Part shown: one piece after another, positions 11,318-21,800 of the stretch
Layout of the letters: each line of letters starts with the position of its first letter
How positions within the stretch are numbered: position 1 is the stretch's first letter
Origin: Mesostigma viride
Taxonomy: Eukaryota > Streptophyta > Mesostigmatophyceae > Mesostigmatales > Mesostigmataceae
Direction of reading: 5' to 3'
NCBI GenBank assembly: GCA_009746045.1
Contig: RPFO01000102.1
Span: forward strand, 2,592,534 to 2,656,533
Length of the DNA stretch: 64,000 nucleotides
Position numbers and translations under genes: made by a program
The notes under the pieces: generated by a model
What the model saw: the letters and a program-made list of their open reading frames with translations, nothing else
Told to the model about the DNA's origin: nothing
The model's database searches: none

Positions 11318-12398
11318 CCGATCCAGTTGAGGGGCTTGGAAACTTGGAAGTCATGGTTGACGACTTACGAAAAACATCTGAACGATGACGCCAAGTCGTT
11401 CTTGAGCACCTTTGTGTCGAAGGAGATCGAAGTTGCGATCGATGACGGTGTCTGGCATGAGAGGATGGAAGTAATACATGATATGGCCAGGCCTGATGAG
11501 ATAATGAACCCTTGGAGTGAATCTGGTCTTCGTGCCTTTTTGTTCGAAGTCATGGGGCGGAGCCTTAGAGGCAAAAGGTGAAGGGGAAGAAATGGCATCT
11601 CTCTTCGACACCTTCGAGTTGCTTGTTACCGAGTGCGGGTCGAATATACCCGACGCAGTGGATGTTACAGCTTATGTTCCTCGAAGCCTGCTCGTCTGGA
11701 TCAAGCTGTCTTGTGCGACCAAACAGTACTGCAAGGACACGAGACAGCACCCATTGTCACACGAGTATTTTGACATCATCATATCTGTCTGCAGGTGGGA
11801 AATGTACCAGGTCCTAGAGCAGGGGAAGACAGGTGAGGATTGGGACACCTCCCCGCTGACGGAAACGGATGTCAATCTGCTCTTGAAGAAAGGGTTCAAG
11901 GCTGCACAGTTCGACTGGGATGTCTTCGGCGACTTTCTGATCGCCATGGACCACTCGGTATCTCCCGAGTTGTTCAGGGCTGGTTCGGAAGTGATTGAAG
12001 ATTTGGATGGGGTTAGATCGCACTTCCTTTCGTCGTATTCAGTGTGGATGGCGCAGTTTAGGGTGAACCCAGACCCTATTCTTCCGAGTCGAGCTGTTGA
12101 ATTGTTTCTTCAGTTGTGCGAGGATGAGATCCTGCGTTTTCGTCAGAGTGGGGAGTTCGACATGGCCGGACAGTATGAGCCCCCACGAAAGGAGGTTGTC
12201 GCATGGCTTGAGTACAAGGGGATCGACGACTGCCTGTCGTTAGTGACGGCGAACATAAACGAGAAATCATGGAGTCAGGACATGCTATCTCACTTGTTTT
12301 TTCTTCGGACGTTTTTCGAAAACGAACTGAGCCACACAACTCCATCTGAGATGTGGCCGATCGGACAAGTGTTGCGGGAGTGGAGATTTGACATTGAG
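11318..12398 (+). CDS. globular exon of unknown-function gene, one frameshift
   Basis: About 360 codons of ordinary, non-repetitive sequence rich in Trp, Leu and acidic residues. It starts PIQLRGLETWKSWLTTYEKH and ends REWRFDIE before gag|gtaatt. The first frame stops at 11579; the rest is read in the next frame (through EMASLFDTFELLVTECG). The two frames join if one base is removed around the GGGG run near 11555, so this is either a +1 sequencing error or a real mutation. I see no catalytic motif and cannot name the domain. Upstream and downstream small exons share phase 0, so it belongs to the same gene. Confidence 0.65.
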
Positions 12399-12515
12399 GT
12401 AATTATTGACATTTGTGTACATTTTTATTCAGTCCGTTTAGATTAGTGTTGTGTATTTCTTTTGTTGAAAATTGTTACTAACGATGAACGCATTTCTTGC
12501 TCTACTTCCCGCCAG

Positions 12516-12569
12516 GAGGGTGACATTCCATGTTTTGAGGGACAAAGTCCTTCAGCGTGGAAACCGGAG
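12516..12569 (+). CDS. small exon (EGDIPCFEGQSPSAWKPE), same gene
   Basis: 54-bp phase-0 exon between cccgccag|gag and ccggag|gtaagc. The intron before it (12399-12515) has no clear motif copy; the next (12570-12684) has only a weak one (ggtcgatttg). Confidence 0.6.
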
Positions 12570-12684
12570 GTAAGCAAATGCCGCTAAAGGTTCGGGGTCG
12601 ATTTGTGAAGATAGGATATTCAAGAAATAGTTCCTGTTTTGACTGACTTTGTATATTTATCTGAACGCACGTTTCGTCTTGCAG

Positions 12685-12738
12685 GATGACGATCAACCTT
12701 TTGAAGAGGTCGAAGGGATGGGGACGGAGAACGTAGAG
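12685..12738 (+). CDS. small acidic exon, same gene
   Basis: 54-bp phase-0 exon (DDDQPFEEVEGMGTENVE) between cttgcag|gat and gtagag|gtagga. The following intron (12739-12866) carries motif GGTCGCTCCGCAGAGCAACG at 12781-12800. Confidence 0.6.
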
Positions 12739-12866
12739 GTAGGAAATTTGTTTCATTTTACTGTTCAAGCTTAGGGTTGGGGTCGCTCCGCAGAGCAACG
12801 TTGCAAAAATTAATGCTCGTTTTTTTTATGTCATCGTCTGAATTATTATTTTTTTTTTTCATGCAG

Positions 12867-13001
12867 GAGGTGGACGAGAAGGAAGAGGAGGAGAAGGAGC
12901 AGGAGGTGGACGAGGAGGAAGAGGAGGAGGAGCACGAGGAGGAGGAGGAGGAGGAAGAAAATGAGCCCGAGCCAACTCCGAAGGGGAAGGGGAAGGCAAA
13001 G
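12867..13001 (+). CDS. Glu-rich exon, same gene
   Basis: 135-bp phase-0 exon, almost only Glu/Val/Asp, ending EPEPTPKGKGKAK before gcaaag|gtttgt. It is an acidic tract typical of nuclear scaffold or histone-binding proteins, which is compositional evidence only. The intron after it (13002-13132) has GGTCGCGCTGCAGAGCTAGG at 13037-13056. Confidence 0.65.
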
Positions 13002-13132
13002 GTTTGTGCAATGTTTTTTAAGTTTATAACGCTGAAGGTCGCGCTGCAGAGCTAGGATGCCAGAGTGCAGATTATTCTTCTTAATACATTTCGCTTCATG
13101 TGTATGTTGTGTGTTGTTGGTATACCTTCCAG

Positions 13133-13649
13133 CAGGCTAAAAAAAGGCGACGACGACACTCCAAGCAGCTTACCTAAAGCTTATTGCCAGAAGAAGAAGG
13201 TGCAGACTGCCTGTGATATTGGCGAACTCATCCTAGGCAATCCCCCTAAGGATGTTACGATGGGTGCCGGGGAGTTTCGCAAGTATCTCACCCAACTACG
13301 CGTTGAGGCGGCGGCCGATTTCGCAATGCAAGGCGCCGACACCTTCAACGGTGACCTGGCCTATGATTTTGTCAACCAAGTCAAGTCCAAGGGCACCGAA
13401 AAGTTCAAGTGGAAACCAAAGGCGTACACGGAGGCGAAGGTGGACAAGGTCATCAAGTTCATGAAGTGGGATCTCAAGAGAAGGGATCGTGAACGGGCGA
13501 AGCTGCTTGAGGGTCAGGCAAAAGATTCCAAAAAGAAGAGGGATGCGGATAAAAAGGAGAAGGGGAAGGATAAGGGGGAGGATGACGCGGCCGGGGGGGA
13601 GAAGGGCGGGAAGGGAAAGAAGGGGAAGAAGGCGGGAGAAAAGGAAGAG
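13133..13649 (+). CDS. exon with Lys-rich tail, frameshift at A7 run, same gene
   Basis: After the acceptor at 13132 the expected phase-0 frame stops within 15 codons. The good frame (GDDDTPSSLPKAYCQKKKVQ ... KKAGEKEE, 160+ codons) is reached by one-base slippage at the seven-A run near 13139-13145. It holds a compact segment (KAYCQKKKVQTACDIGELIL to KVDKVIKFMKWDLKRR) and a Lys/Gly-rich tail. The exon ends gaagag|gtgcgt. Confidence 0.6.
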
Positions 13650-14053
13650 GTGCGTTTTTTGCGGAATTGTAGATTTAGAGGGGTAGCTCTGTGGAGTGAA
13701 GCTTTTTACCTTCTCCGTGCTTTGCACCCTATTCGGTATTTTTTGTCTGCACGCCGACTATTTGCAAACGTTAAACTATTTATTGTTTTCCTGTCTCATC
13801 TTCGTCAATGTCTTCCTCCAGGGTGGCGAGGGGGAGAAAGGCGGAAAAGGAAAGAAGGGGAAGAAGGCGGGAGAAAAGGAAGCGGTGCGTTTTTGGTGAT
13901 TTAGATTCAGAGGGGTAGCTCCGTGGAGTGACCCTTTTTACCTTCTGTGTTCTTAGCACCCTACTCTGAGATTTTCCTACGCTCGCGGACTATATGCATA
14001 CGTTAAATTATTTATTGCTTTCTTGTCTCATGTTCGTCAATGCCTTCGTTCAG
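13650..14053 (+). repeat. duplicated intron-exon-intron unit
   Basis: Two near-copy introns (13650-13821 and 13885-14053) flank a 63-bp exon (13822-13884, GGEGEKGGKGKKGKKAGEKE). The exon copies the last codons of the previous exon (GGEKGGKGKKGKKAGEKEE). Both introns start gtgcgttttt, carry the motif (GGTAGCTCTGTGGAGTGAAG at 13682-13701; GGTAGCTCCGTGGAGTGACC at 13914-13933) and end tgtcttcctccag or tgccttcgttcag. This is a recent tandem duplication that added 21 residues in frame. Confidence 0.8.
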
Positions 14054-15214
14054 GGTGCCGAGGGGGAAGGAGACGGTGACGGAAGGTTGGCCGGCAATGA
14101 TGCCGTTTTTGCACTCGTCAAGGAGATGCTTAACTACGTCGAAGCCAGGGGCAAGGCGCCGGCGTCGGATATATTAAAGTGGCCTACCTTCTCCCCTTTT
14201 CTTGAGCTTCTGAAAGCACTTTCAAAGCTCTTCAAGGAGGGGATCCTGACGAGTAGTGGAAAGGTGGACAAGGAGCCGATCATCAAAGATTGGAAGATGG
14301 CAACGACCGTGGACTCCGAGAAGGAGATCAGGGACAAAGCCATTCGGGACGCGAATGCTGTGCGGGAATCCCGTTGGATTCGACCGAGTGACTTCATCGA
14401 TACCGGTTGCAATAGCATGCGCATTCACACCGTCAACGGGCTGATTTTGCCTGACAACATGAGGCAGCGGTTGCTAAGCGATGAGGTGTTCAGGGAGAAC
14501 GGGCGCATCTTGCTGAATGCAAAGACAAACAGTTTGCATTTTAAGGTGTGCATCCCTGTGTGGCAGTTCGCCTTTCAAGCGCTTGCGGAAACCAAGCCAA
14601 GCCTCTTCGCCAAACACATCACGTCCACCGGCCCTTACCGGGATTGGCTGAAAAAATGCCATGGCGCTAGGACTGACGCGGAGTTCGTGGGCTCGCGTTA
14701 CTTTCGCCCCTTGTCCGACAAGGAGATTGAGAAGTATCTTGGAACCAAGTCCACCGCTTCTTTCCTCAAGAGAGGTGTTGAGTTCCGGACCTATGCACGA
14801 GTCGGGGAACAAGACGACGTTCTGCCCTTTGATTTTCAACCAAGGGAGGTCTTCAGCCTAATAAGCCAGGCCTCCTTAAAGGCATTCGACCCAAGATTTC
14901 ACGAAGAACATCCTGATGGCGAATATCTCGTTCTTCGATATGCGGTGGTCGACGGAAACCACTATTTCAAGGGTTTAAAGTCTTTCAAGCAATTGGAGGG
15001 GGAATGGACGCCCGGTGTGACACATGTTAAGAAACTAATGTGTGAAGGGGGGGCAGCGTCTGAGAACGCGAAGGACAGTGCCGCGGCGGCTAAACTTTTC
15101 TCATCCCTTATGGAACAATTCCATACTGGGTACGGGGGAACGAACGTCATTCTGCTTCGGGGGGCCGACCTTCTTCCAAATTGGGACGAGTGTAAAAAGT
15201 TCCCGGAAATATCT
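14054..15214 (+). CDS. exon with possible ParB-like VDGNH segment, same gene
   Basis: 387 codons, phase 0, from GAEGEGDGDGRLAGNDAVFA to ECKKFPEIS before atct|gtaagt. The fold is globular with a WIRPSDF... start and a segment PREVFSLISQA ... YLVLRYAVVDGNHYFKGLKS. The VVDGNH stretch after a strand resembles the DGNHR motif of ParB/sulfiredoxin-type domains, but the Arg is replaced by Tyr and the rest is weak, so this is a hint only. In-frame with the neighbours on both sides. Confidence 0.6.
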
Positions 15215-15546
15215 GTAAGTGGTAGTTCTATCTATGGCAATGGTGACGCTGCAGTTCCACCACTTCGTCGTGTTATGTCGAGTAAGGGTCGCACTGTGGA
15301 GTGACCATGTCAAAAGTCTTCCTTTATCATGCATTATAAATGCGGGAAGTCGCACACAGAAACGACAATGGCAGTCAAACTCTCATCCCGACATATTTCT
15401 GGGGTGGTTTCGCAGAGTGACCCTAACTTACCGATTTCGGCGCTGAAGACCATTTTTCGCGCTCCCGTGCGTTCATAACGTCACGCTGCAAGTCGACCCT
15501 TGAATTGTTCTTGTGTGTCAATTTTTCGTTCCTCTGTTCGTGACAG
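15215..15546 (+). other. long intron with three motif copies
   Basis: gtaagt...gtgacag, 332 bp, about twice the length of the other introns. Motif copies: GGTCGCACTGTGGAGTGACC (15287-15306), GGTGGTTTCGCAGAGTGACC (15403-15422) and a decayed copy near 15480. It may be two or three fused intron units. Confidence 0.75.
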
Positions 15547-17890
15547 GAGGTTGGGAAGAAGAAGCTGGATCGCCTATTCGAAATCTCCAAGGGCGCCAAT
15601 GCCGAAGATCAGGCGGTAGCGGATCGGACGCTTGGGCAGGCGCTTCTGGATGTTTGGAATTACAACAGGCTGTACTTGCACGGCGTCGTGAAGCAGGGCA
15701 AAGGGCATTTTATTCCCGATGGCCATTACACGAACCTGCTGGCGTACATCCTGCCGGCCACCAAACAATCAGTCGGGAGGGAAGGGAGTTTGGAGGGGAG
15801 TAAGGAGGATAAGGGGGAGTTGAGGGAGGAAGAAGGCGAGCGGAAAAAAAACAAGGCCCAACCTTCCCAAATTTCAAATTACAATCGAGTTCTGGCGAAC
15901 ACCTTCCTGCGCCTCACAAAGGCCAGGCCGGATGATGAGAATGACGTCACACCAGCTTCTGAGGAGACTATGACTCTCAGATGCCGGTTCGCTAACGCCG
16001 AGGGCACCAAGAAGGGGCAAAAGGTGTCCTGGACGTCTGTAAGGAACCTGGCGTCGTTTCCGATGATGGACGCTGTGTGTGAATGCATCATGAGTGGGGA
16101 GGTTGGGCCCGAAAAGCTGTCAAAGTTGGTGGAGTTGGCCAAGGACGTACTTGAGTGCGTTCGCCAATTCATCCTTATTAAGTTTCAGGAAAAGCCCGAC
16201 TTGGATGGCGAATGTAAGGGGGGGGCTGATATGGAGTACAAGGCTTCTCGCTTATTTGAAGAGGTGTTCGGCTGTCGACTACTTGGGCGGATGCCAAGGA
16301 ACAAGGACGTCGTCGATCGATTCCTTGCATTTTGGGAGAAGGCCGTCATCATCACGCGCAATGTCGCCTACCTCTTAAAGTCCGAAGGTCTTGCCAATCA
16401 CCTAAGGATTCCGAGAAAGGATCTGATGGATAGCAAAATCGATCTAGTGGATCTCCTCGACAAAACCGCTCCGAACTTCAGCATGAAGGGTTCGCACGGC
16501 CTTCTGGACAAGGACTTGTATCTCCACTATCAAAAAAAGATGGAAGGAGGGGAAGGGAAGAAGGAGGCGGTTGTTGAGGCGAAGGAGAAAGTTGCAGGGA
16601 AAGGGGGGGAGAAGGTGGAAGAGAAAAGTGCTGAGCCGATTGAGTATAACTGGCGCAGCATTTCCTGGGATAAGATGACCGTCTGGTATTCTTCTCATAG
16701 TCTCCCTAAAGGCGGCCCTGACAGGAAGAAGGCATTTGTGAGGAGGGTGGCGGCGGAGGTGGCGGTGGGCGACGGTGAGGGCTTCCCATCCACTTTCGCG
16801 AGGCAAGACGATGGCCTGACGCCACTACCGTGCTGTAGAATCCTGAATTTGGATGGTGAGTTCGGCCGCAAGTGGACGTCCTTCAAGGACTTCTGGTGGG
16901 GTGACCATGACCTCTTTATGGTTCCTCCAAAAAAGACAACTGTCGAACGAGCTTCCGGTTACCACAGGAAGCTTATCGAGCTAGCGACGCAGTTTTTCAG
17001 GAGTTGCGTCCCATCGTGGTCGTTTTTGGCGGAAAGAAGTCATTGGATGGCTTCGAAGACTTACTGGTTCGGATGGGGAAGATGCCTGACGTCTCGTGGA
17101 CGTCATTGGCGAAGAAGAGGAAGGCTGAGGATGACGCGGAAGGAGATTCGGATGGGGACGAGGGAGGCGAGGGACAGGGAAAGGAAGGAGGGTCGACTCG
17201 CAGAGCGACGTCTACGGGGGGAGAGAAGTCGTCACCGCAGAAGACGTCTAAGGGGGGAGAGAAGTCGTCACCGCAGAAGACGCGGGACAAAGGGAAGGGT
17301 GGGCAGCGGCCGTCTGTCCAGCCGCAGCCGGAGTCACACCCTTCCAAAAAGCTTCGAAAGGCAGTTGTTCAAATCTCGGACGACGAAGATGAAGCTGAGC
17401 CTGGCGCTTCTGCCCGGCCTGTCGCTCCTTCCGCGCCTACGCGCGTTTCAAAGTATCCCAAGAAAGAGCTTCGAAGGCAGCCAGTCGAGTCATCATCATC
17501 CTCCTCCGAGGAGGAGGAGGAGGAGGAGGGGGAGGAGGGGGGAGGAGGGGAGGAGGGGGAGGAGGGGGAGGAGGGGGAGGGGAGGAGGGGGAGGAGGAGG
17601 AGGAGGAGGAGGAGGAGGAGGAGGAGGCGGAGGAGGAGGAGGAGGAGGAGGAGGAGGAGGAGGAGGAGGAGGAGGAGGAGGGGAGGAGGAGGAGGACGGG
17701 GATGACGACGAGGAGGAGGAAGATGGAGGGAGGCGAAGGGGTGATGGAAGGGCAAGGGGTGGAGGGGCAGGAGGGTCAACTCGCAGAGCGACGTCTGAGG
17801 GGAGGAAGAAGCCTGCCGCGCCCTCCAAGTCTTCCGGCTCGTCTCGACCCAAGACAGCTGCTACTCGAGCTCCGAAAGGAATAACAAAGG
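15547..17890 (+). CDS. large exon with (GAG)n tract, same gene
   Basis: Opens EVGKKKLDRLFEISKGANAE in phase 0 and runs about 480 codons of globular sequence, including a segment (KWTSFKDFWWGDHDLFMVPP) whose spacing loosely recalls methyltransferase motif IV but lacks a clear catalytic set. The frame then slips once at a T5 run near 16994, where one more T would rejoin the frames. It continues through LRPIVVVFGGKKSLDGFEDL to Ser/Pro-rich sequence and enters a purine tract of GAG/GGA repeats (17508-17700), where it slips back. Two motif copies lie inside coding sequence (17191-17210, 17774-17793), each encoding GSTRRATS. Ends acaaagg|gtgagg in phase 1. Confidence 0.6.
17508..17700 (+). repeat. 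(GAG)n / (GGA)n microsatellite in coding sequence
   Basis: About 190 bp of GAG/GGA units encoding, by frame, poly-Glu, poly-Gly or poly-Arg. The frame before and after differs by one step, so tract length as given is not a multiple of three relative to the gene. It is a likely polymorphic or mis-assembled site. Confidence 0.85.
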
Positions 17891-18006
17891 GTGAGGAAAT
17901 CGCTGTTTTGGTCGTGGCATGTATCCTGAATTTTTTTTTTAATTCGTTTGCAATCTATCTACGTTGACTTTAGTCCGTCGTTGATGTGCCGATTGGTTAC
18001 GCGCAG

Positions 18007-18533
18007 GTAATGATGTGGTGCGGGCGAACGCTGCGGTGGGCTTCGGTCCTGCAGCTAAACTTACTGCTCAGTCTGAAGGGGTGGAAGCGAATGCGCAGAG
18101 CCAAGAGCCTTATGAGAAGCCTACGCTGTGGATGAGACTTATGGACGGGGAACAGAAACACGGAGCACCGGAGTGCTTCTGGATTGATGGGTGGGCCGAG
18201 AACACCATGAGAAGGGCCAATGCGAGTAGGGAAAAGCAAAAGTATACCAAGTTACAGGAGGTGAAGTTGTACGGGCAGGTAGGTGGATACGATCGGAAAT
18301 GGAGGGACGTTTGCATGAAGTTTTTTCCAGAAGAGACAGAGGGCGGAAAGTTGCATCGGGGCAAGTTCTGGATGCCTTTGGACTATGTGAAGAAGGTGGT
18401 GACTCTGATGGACGGAAAGAGTTGGAATGATGTGGCAAAGTGGGCACCTAGCTGCGATGTCCATCGATCCAAAGAGGAAGAAGTCCAAAACAGCAGAGCA
18501 GAAATTGGAAGCAGAAGCAAGGAGCAAGAATAA
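18007..18533 (+). CDS. last exon of the unknown-function gene
   Basis: Starts after ttacgcgcag at 18006 and joins in phase 1 to give ITKGNDVVRANAAVGFGP. About 175 codons: a Gln/Glu linker, then a compact Trp- and Lys-rich domain (TLWMRLMDGEQKHGAPECFW ... WMPLDYVKKVVTLMDGKSWN) and a basic tail ending SRSKEQE with stop TAA. No family recognised. The intron before it (17891-18006, 116 bp) has no clear motif copy. Confidence 0.65.
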
Positions 18534-18800
18534 GAAGTGACGTTCGAAGACTTTATTTTATGTTGGACGAGTCTTTAGTAAATTCAGTCGACTCCGTCTC
18601 AAGTGCGACGAATGTATCCATGATATTCTTCAATGAAACAATGCAATTTCACGCTAATGTAAAGTTTTTATGTCACACGAGACTTACAACGAGATAAATA
18701 CCCACAAATTGTAATATTTACGTGAAATTTATACGTTCGCAAGCCAAAATTCAAGATTTTTGCCTCAAAATTGAAGGAAAAGTGTCACACACTTGGCTTG
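18534..18800 (+). other. 3' flank of the gene, AT-rich
   Basis: No gene. This is presumably 3' UTR and spacer. Composition changes sharply to GC-rich near 18800, taken as the 5' end of the LINE; no target duplication was recognised there. Confidence 0.5.
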
Positions 18801-21800
18801 GACCGCGGAACATTCGAAGTGGGCCCGGCCCTCATTGCGTGGCCCCGCCTCGGCCGCCCCTAGGCTCCCGACGCGCGGCCGTGTCGACCCCGGGATCCCA
18901 TTCGGCCCGCGCCCCCTCCCGCAGCCCCTCGCTCCACCCTCTCCTGGGCCTTGCGGACCTCATGGAGGGTTCCACACCGTGCTCCCGCTCTCCCCGCGCC
19001 GTCACGTCCGGCCCCTCCGCGGGGTCCCCTGGCCCTGCCCCGCCTAGCTCTGGGGATCCACCTCCGGCCAGCACGGCGGTGGCCACTGACCTGCGTCCTC
19101 CTGTGCTTGAGGGGTCCCTGGCGGCTCTCCTCCCTGAGGCTGTGGGACACCCTGCGGCGACTCCTGTGGTGGGCCCCTGGTCGGCCGCGCTTGGGTCCCA
19201 CGACTTCTCCGTTTGGCCCCCCACCAACATTGCGGGCGTCAGCGCGCTCCGGCACGCCACGTTCTCTTGGCTGTATTGCCCCTTGCTGTTGGACGCTGTC
19301 GGCTTGCACGCGGCGTTTCCTACGCTCCCACGGCCCCCTGAATTTAGTGCCCTTGTGGTTCGTGTCCGGCACATGCTGCAGGCAGCCTCCCCCCCTGTCC
19401 TTGCCTCCACGCTTTGGGGGTTTGTCCTCGAGGACTACCATGCCGGCGGCCGCCTGCCTTGGCACCTGCCCGCGGTGCGCCAAGAATGGCTCCTGAATCT
19501 GGACGCTCAAGTGGCGCAGGCGGTGGTGCTCTTTGCTACAGGGCTTGCCGTGCAGGCCCAGCAGGCCGCCCGTGCGACATATCTCGCTGGGGGGGCCACC
19601 GACCACGCCTTGCTCGATCGCCCTCAGCTGCACACGTTTCTTGCCTCTGCCGGGCCCGGCTCGGCCGGCCTTGTTGCGCAGGCCCACGGGCGCTTGACTA
19701 CGGCGGTCACCCCAGCGCAAGCCGCCCGCCTGCGCGTTGACTTCGGGGCTCCTGTCACCGTGCACGCCGGCGACCTGGTTCTGTACGATGCGGGGGGGGG
19801 GCGTGTTCTTGAGCTGAGCGCGGGTGCGGCCGTGCCCGCCATCTTGCACGATGTGCTCGAGCTTGCGGGCATCCCCCATGTCTGGCACCCTGCTGGTCCG
19901 CGCCGCCGTCTTCTCTCCGCCGATGAGATCGCCCGACTGCCGAGCTGGGAGCTGGGGTGGGACGCGGCGCCCGCCCACTACGGGCCGGCCCACTTGGTGG
20001 ATGTCACTGCCAGCGGCCCCTCCTGCCCCATCTGCTTGGACCTGCCTCGCCCTGGTGACGGTCTCTGCCGCCTCCCTGCTTGCGGCCACGTCTTCCATCA
20101 AGCTTGCATCGCCACGAGCTTGCACGCGACCTCCGCCACCTGCCCCCTTTGCCGGGCCGCGGTCCTTTCCCCCTTGCCTCCTGGCGTTCTCCCGCTGGGG
20201 CCCTCGCCCGTGTCCGTGCGCCGCCAGTCCCACGCGCCTGCCCCGACACCTGCCTCCCCTGTGCGTGGTCGTGGGTCGCGCGCCGGCTTGGCTGCCTCCT
20301 CCAGCGCCCCCCTCCCGGCCGTGGGGGCCGTCCCCGCGCCGGTCTTGTCCTCGGCTGCCACGAGCCCTGCTGACCGCCCGGCGGCCGGCCCCGCCCTGGG
20401 TTCCGCTGCAGCTGTAGTTCCTCTGGCTGAGGGTGCTCCCGACCCCTCCCCCTCTCGACCCGGGCCGGCCCAACCGGGTGGGCGCACCCCCTCAGATGGC
20501 TTCCATTATTGCCAAGTCGATGGTCCCCTTGGTGACCCGTGTGGCGCGCGCCTGCCCAACCGGAATTCGTTGCTGGTGCACATTCGGGCTTCCCACCCCC
20601 ACATCACGGAGGCCGCCATGCGCGCCATGGACTGCTACCGCTGCCCGGCAGCCCATTGCCAGCGGATTTTTTCGATCCACGGGCGGTACCAGCATGAGCG
20701 GCAGTGCCGCCGCCAAACCCCCCAGAACGGCCTGCCCGGCGGCCCGGCGGCCGCACCGGCCTCCCGGTCCGGGGCGGCCCCTCGGTCGGCCCCTGCCCCT
20801 CCACCGGCATCGCAGGGTACGAGCGATCCGGGGGACCTCTCGGCAGGCTGGGCATTCCTGGCCACGCTCCCTTTTGCCGCCTGTGCGCGCAACCCTTGCA
20901 TGACGCTCCCGGACGTCCCTCACCGCGCCCGGAGCTTGTTTACGCGCTGCGCCCTGCTTTCCCTGGCCCGGATGCATAGTCACCCTCTCGACGAACTCGG
21001 CCACAAGCTGTTTCTCGTCACCCCCCGGCTCCTCTTAGCGCCGTTGGAGCGGGGCGTGCGTGGCGTACAGGGTGCGGTCATCGCTCGCTGCCGGCGGTTC
21101 CTCCTCGGGGATTGGGAAGGGCTGTGGGCGCTGCAGCCTCCGGCCTCCACCCGGGTGTCGGGGGCCGCCTCCTTTGCCCGGGTGGAAGCTGACGTCATGC
21201 GGTTGGTGAAGGTAGGTGAATTGAGCCGGGCCATGCAAAAGCTTGAACTGACCGCGTTGGCTCCCTCCACTCCCCCGACCCTGCAGGCTTTGCGCGACCT
21301 TCACCCCGACGAACCGGCCTTTGCGGTGCCCGCCCCGGCCACCCCCCCGCCCCCGCCTATTGTCCTGGACCTGGACATCTTCACGGCTGTGCTGAAGGAT
21401 CTGCCGAACGCCTCCTCCACCGGCCCCTCAGGCTGGCGCTACGAGCACCTCTCCGTGATGGCGGGCCATGGCGGGGCGACCGCACTCTTTGAGGCTGCCG
21501 CCGACTTGGCCGCGGGGTCCCTGGCCCCCGCGGCGCGCCCTTGGCTGGCTGGGGCACGCCTCATTGCCCTCCTGAAAGACGACGTCCCCCCGCCTGCTGG
21601 CCGCGTTCGTCCCATTGCTTGCGGCGAGGTCCTACGCAAGCTGGTGAGTAAGGTCATTTGTCGCCAAAAGGCCCCCGAGTTTCGCGCCTACTTCTGCCCC
21701 AACCGGAGTGATACTGAGGAGTCCGTCGCGGCCCAGCTTGGCGTCGCCACCAAAGGGGGCAGCGACATCATCGTGCACACAGTTCAGGCCTACCTCGAGA

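Noticed and set aside
11517-11580. A 45-bp intron explaining the frame change
   Set aside because: Far shorter than the other introns (115-330 bp) and without a good pyrimidine tract; a one-base slip at G4 is simpler.
17496-17852. Pro/Leu-rich minus-strand frames
   Set aside because: Complement of the GAG/GGA coding microsatellite.
15676-17967. Separate gene starting at 15676
   Set aside because: The frame is open and in phase from the acceptor at 15546; the apparent start is an internal TTG codon.
18832-20487. Long minus-strand and alternate frames over the LINE ORF
   Set aside because: Shadow frames caused by high GC content; the plus frame has RING, finger, RT and endonuclease motifs.
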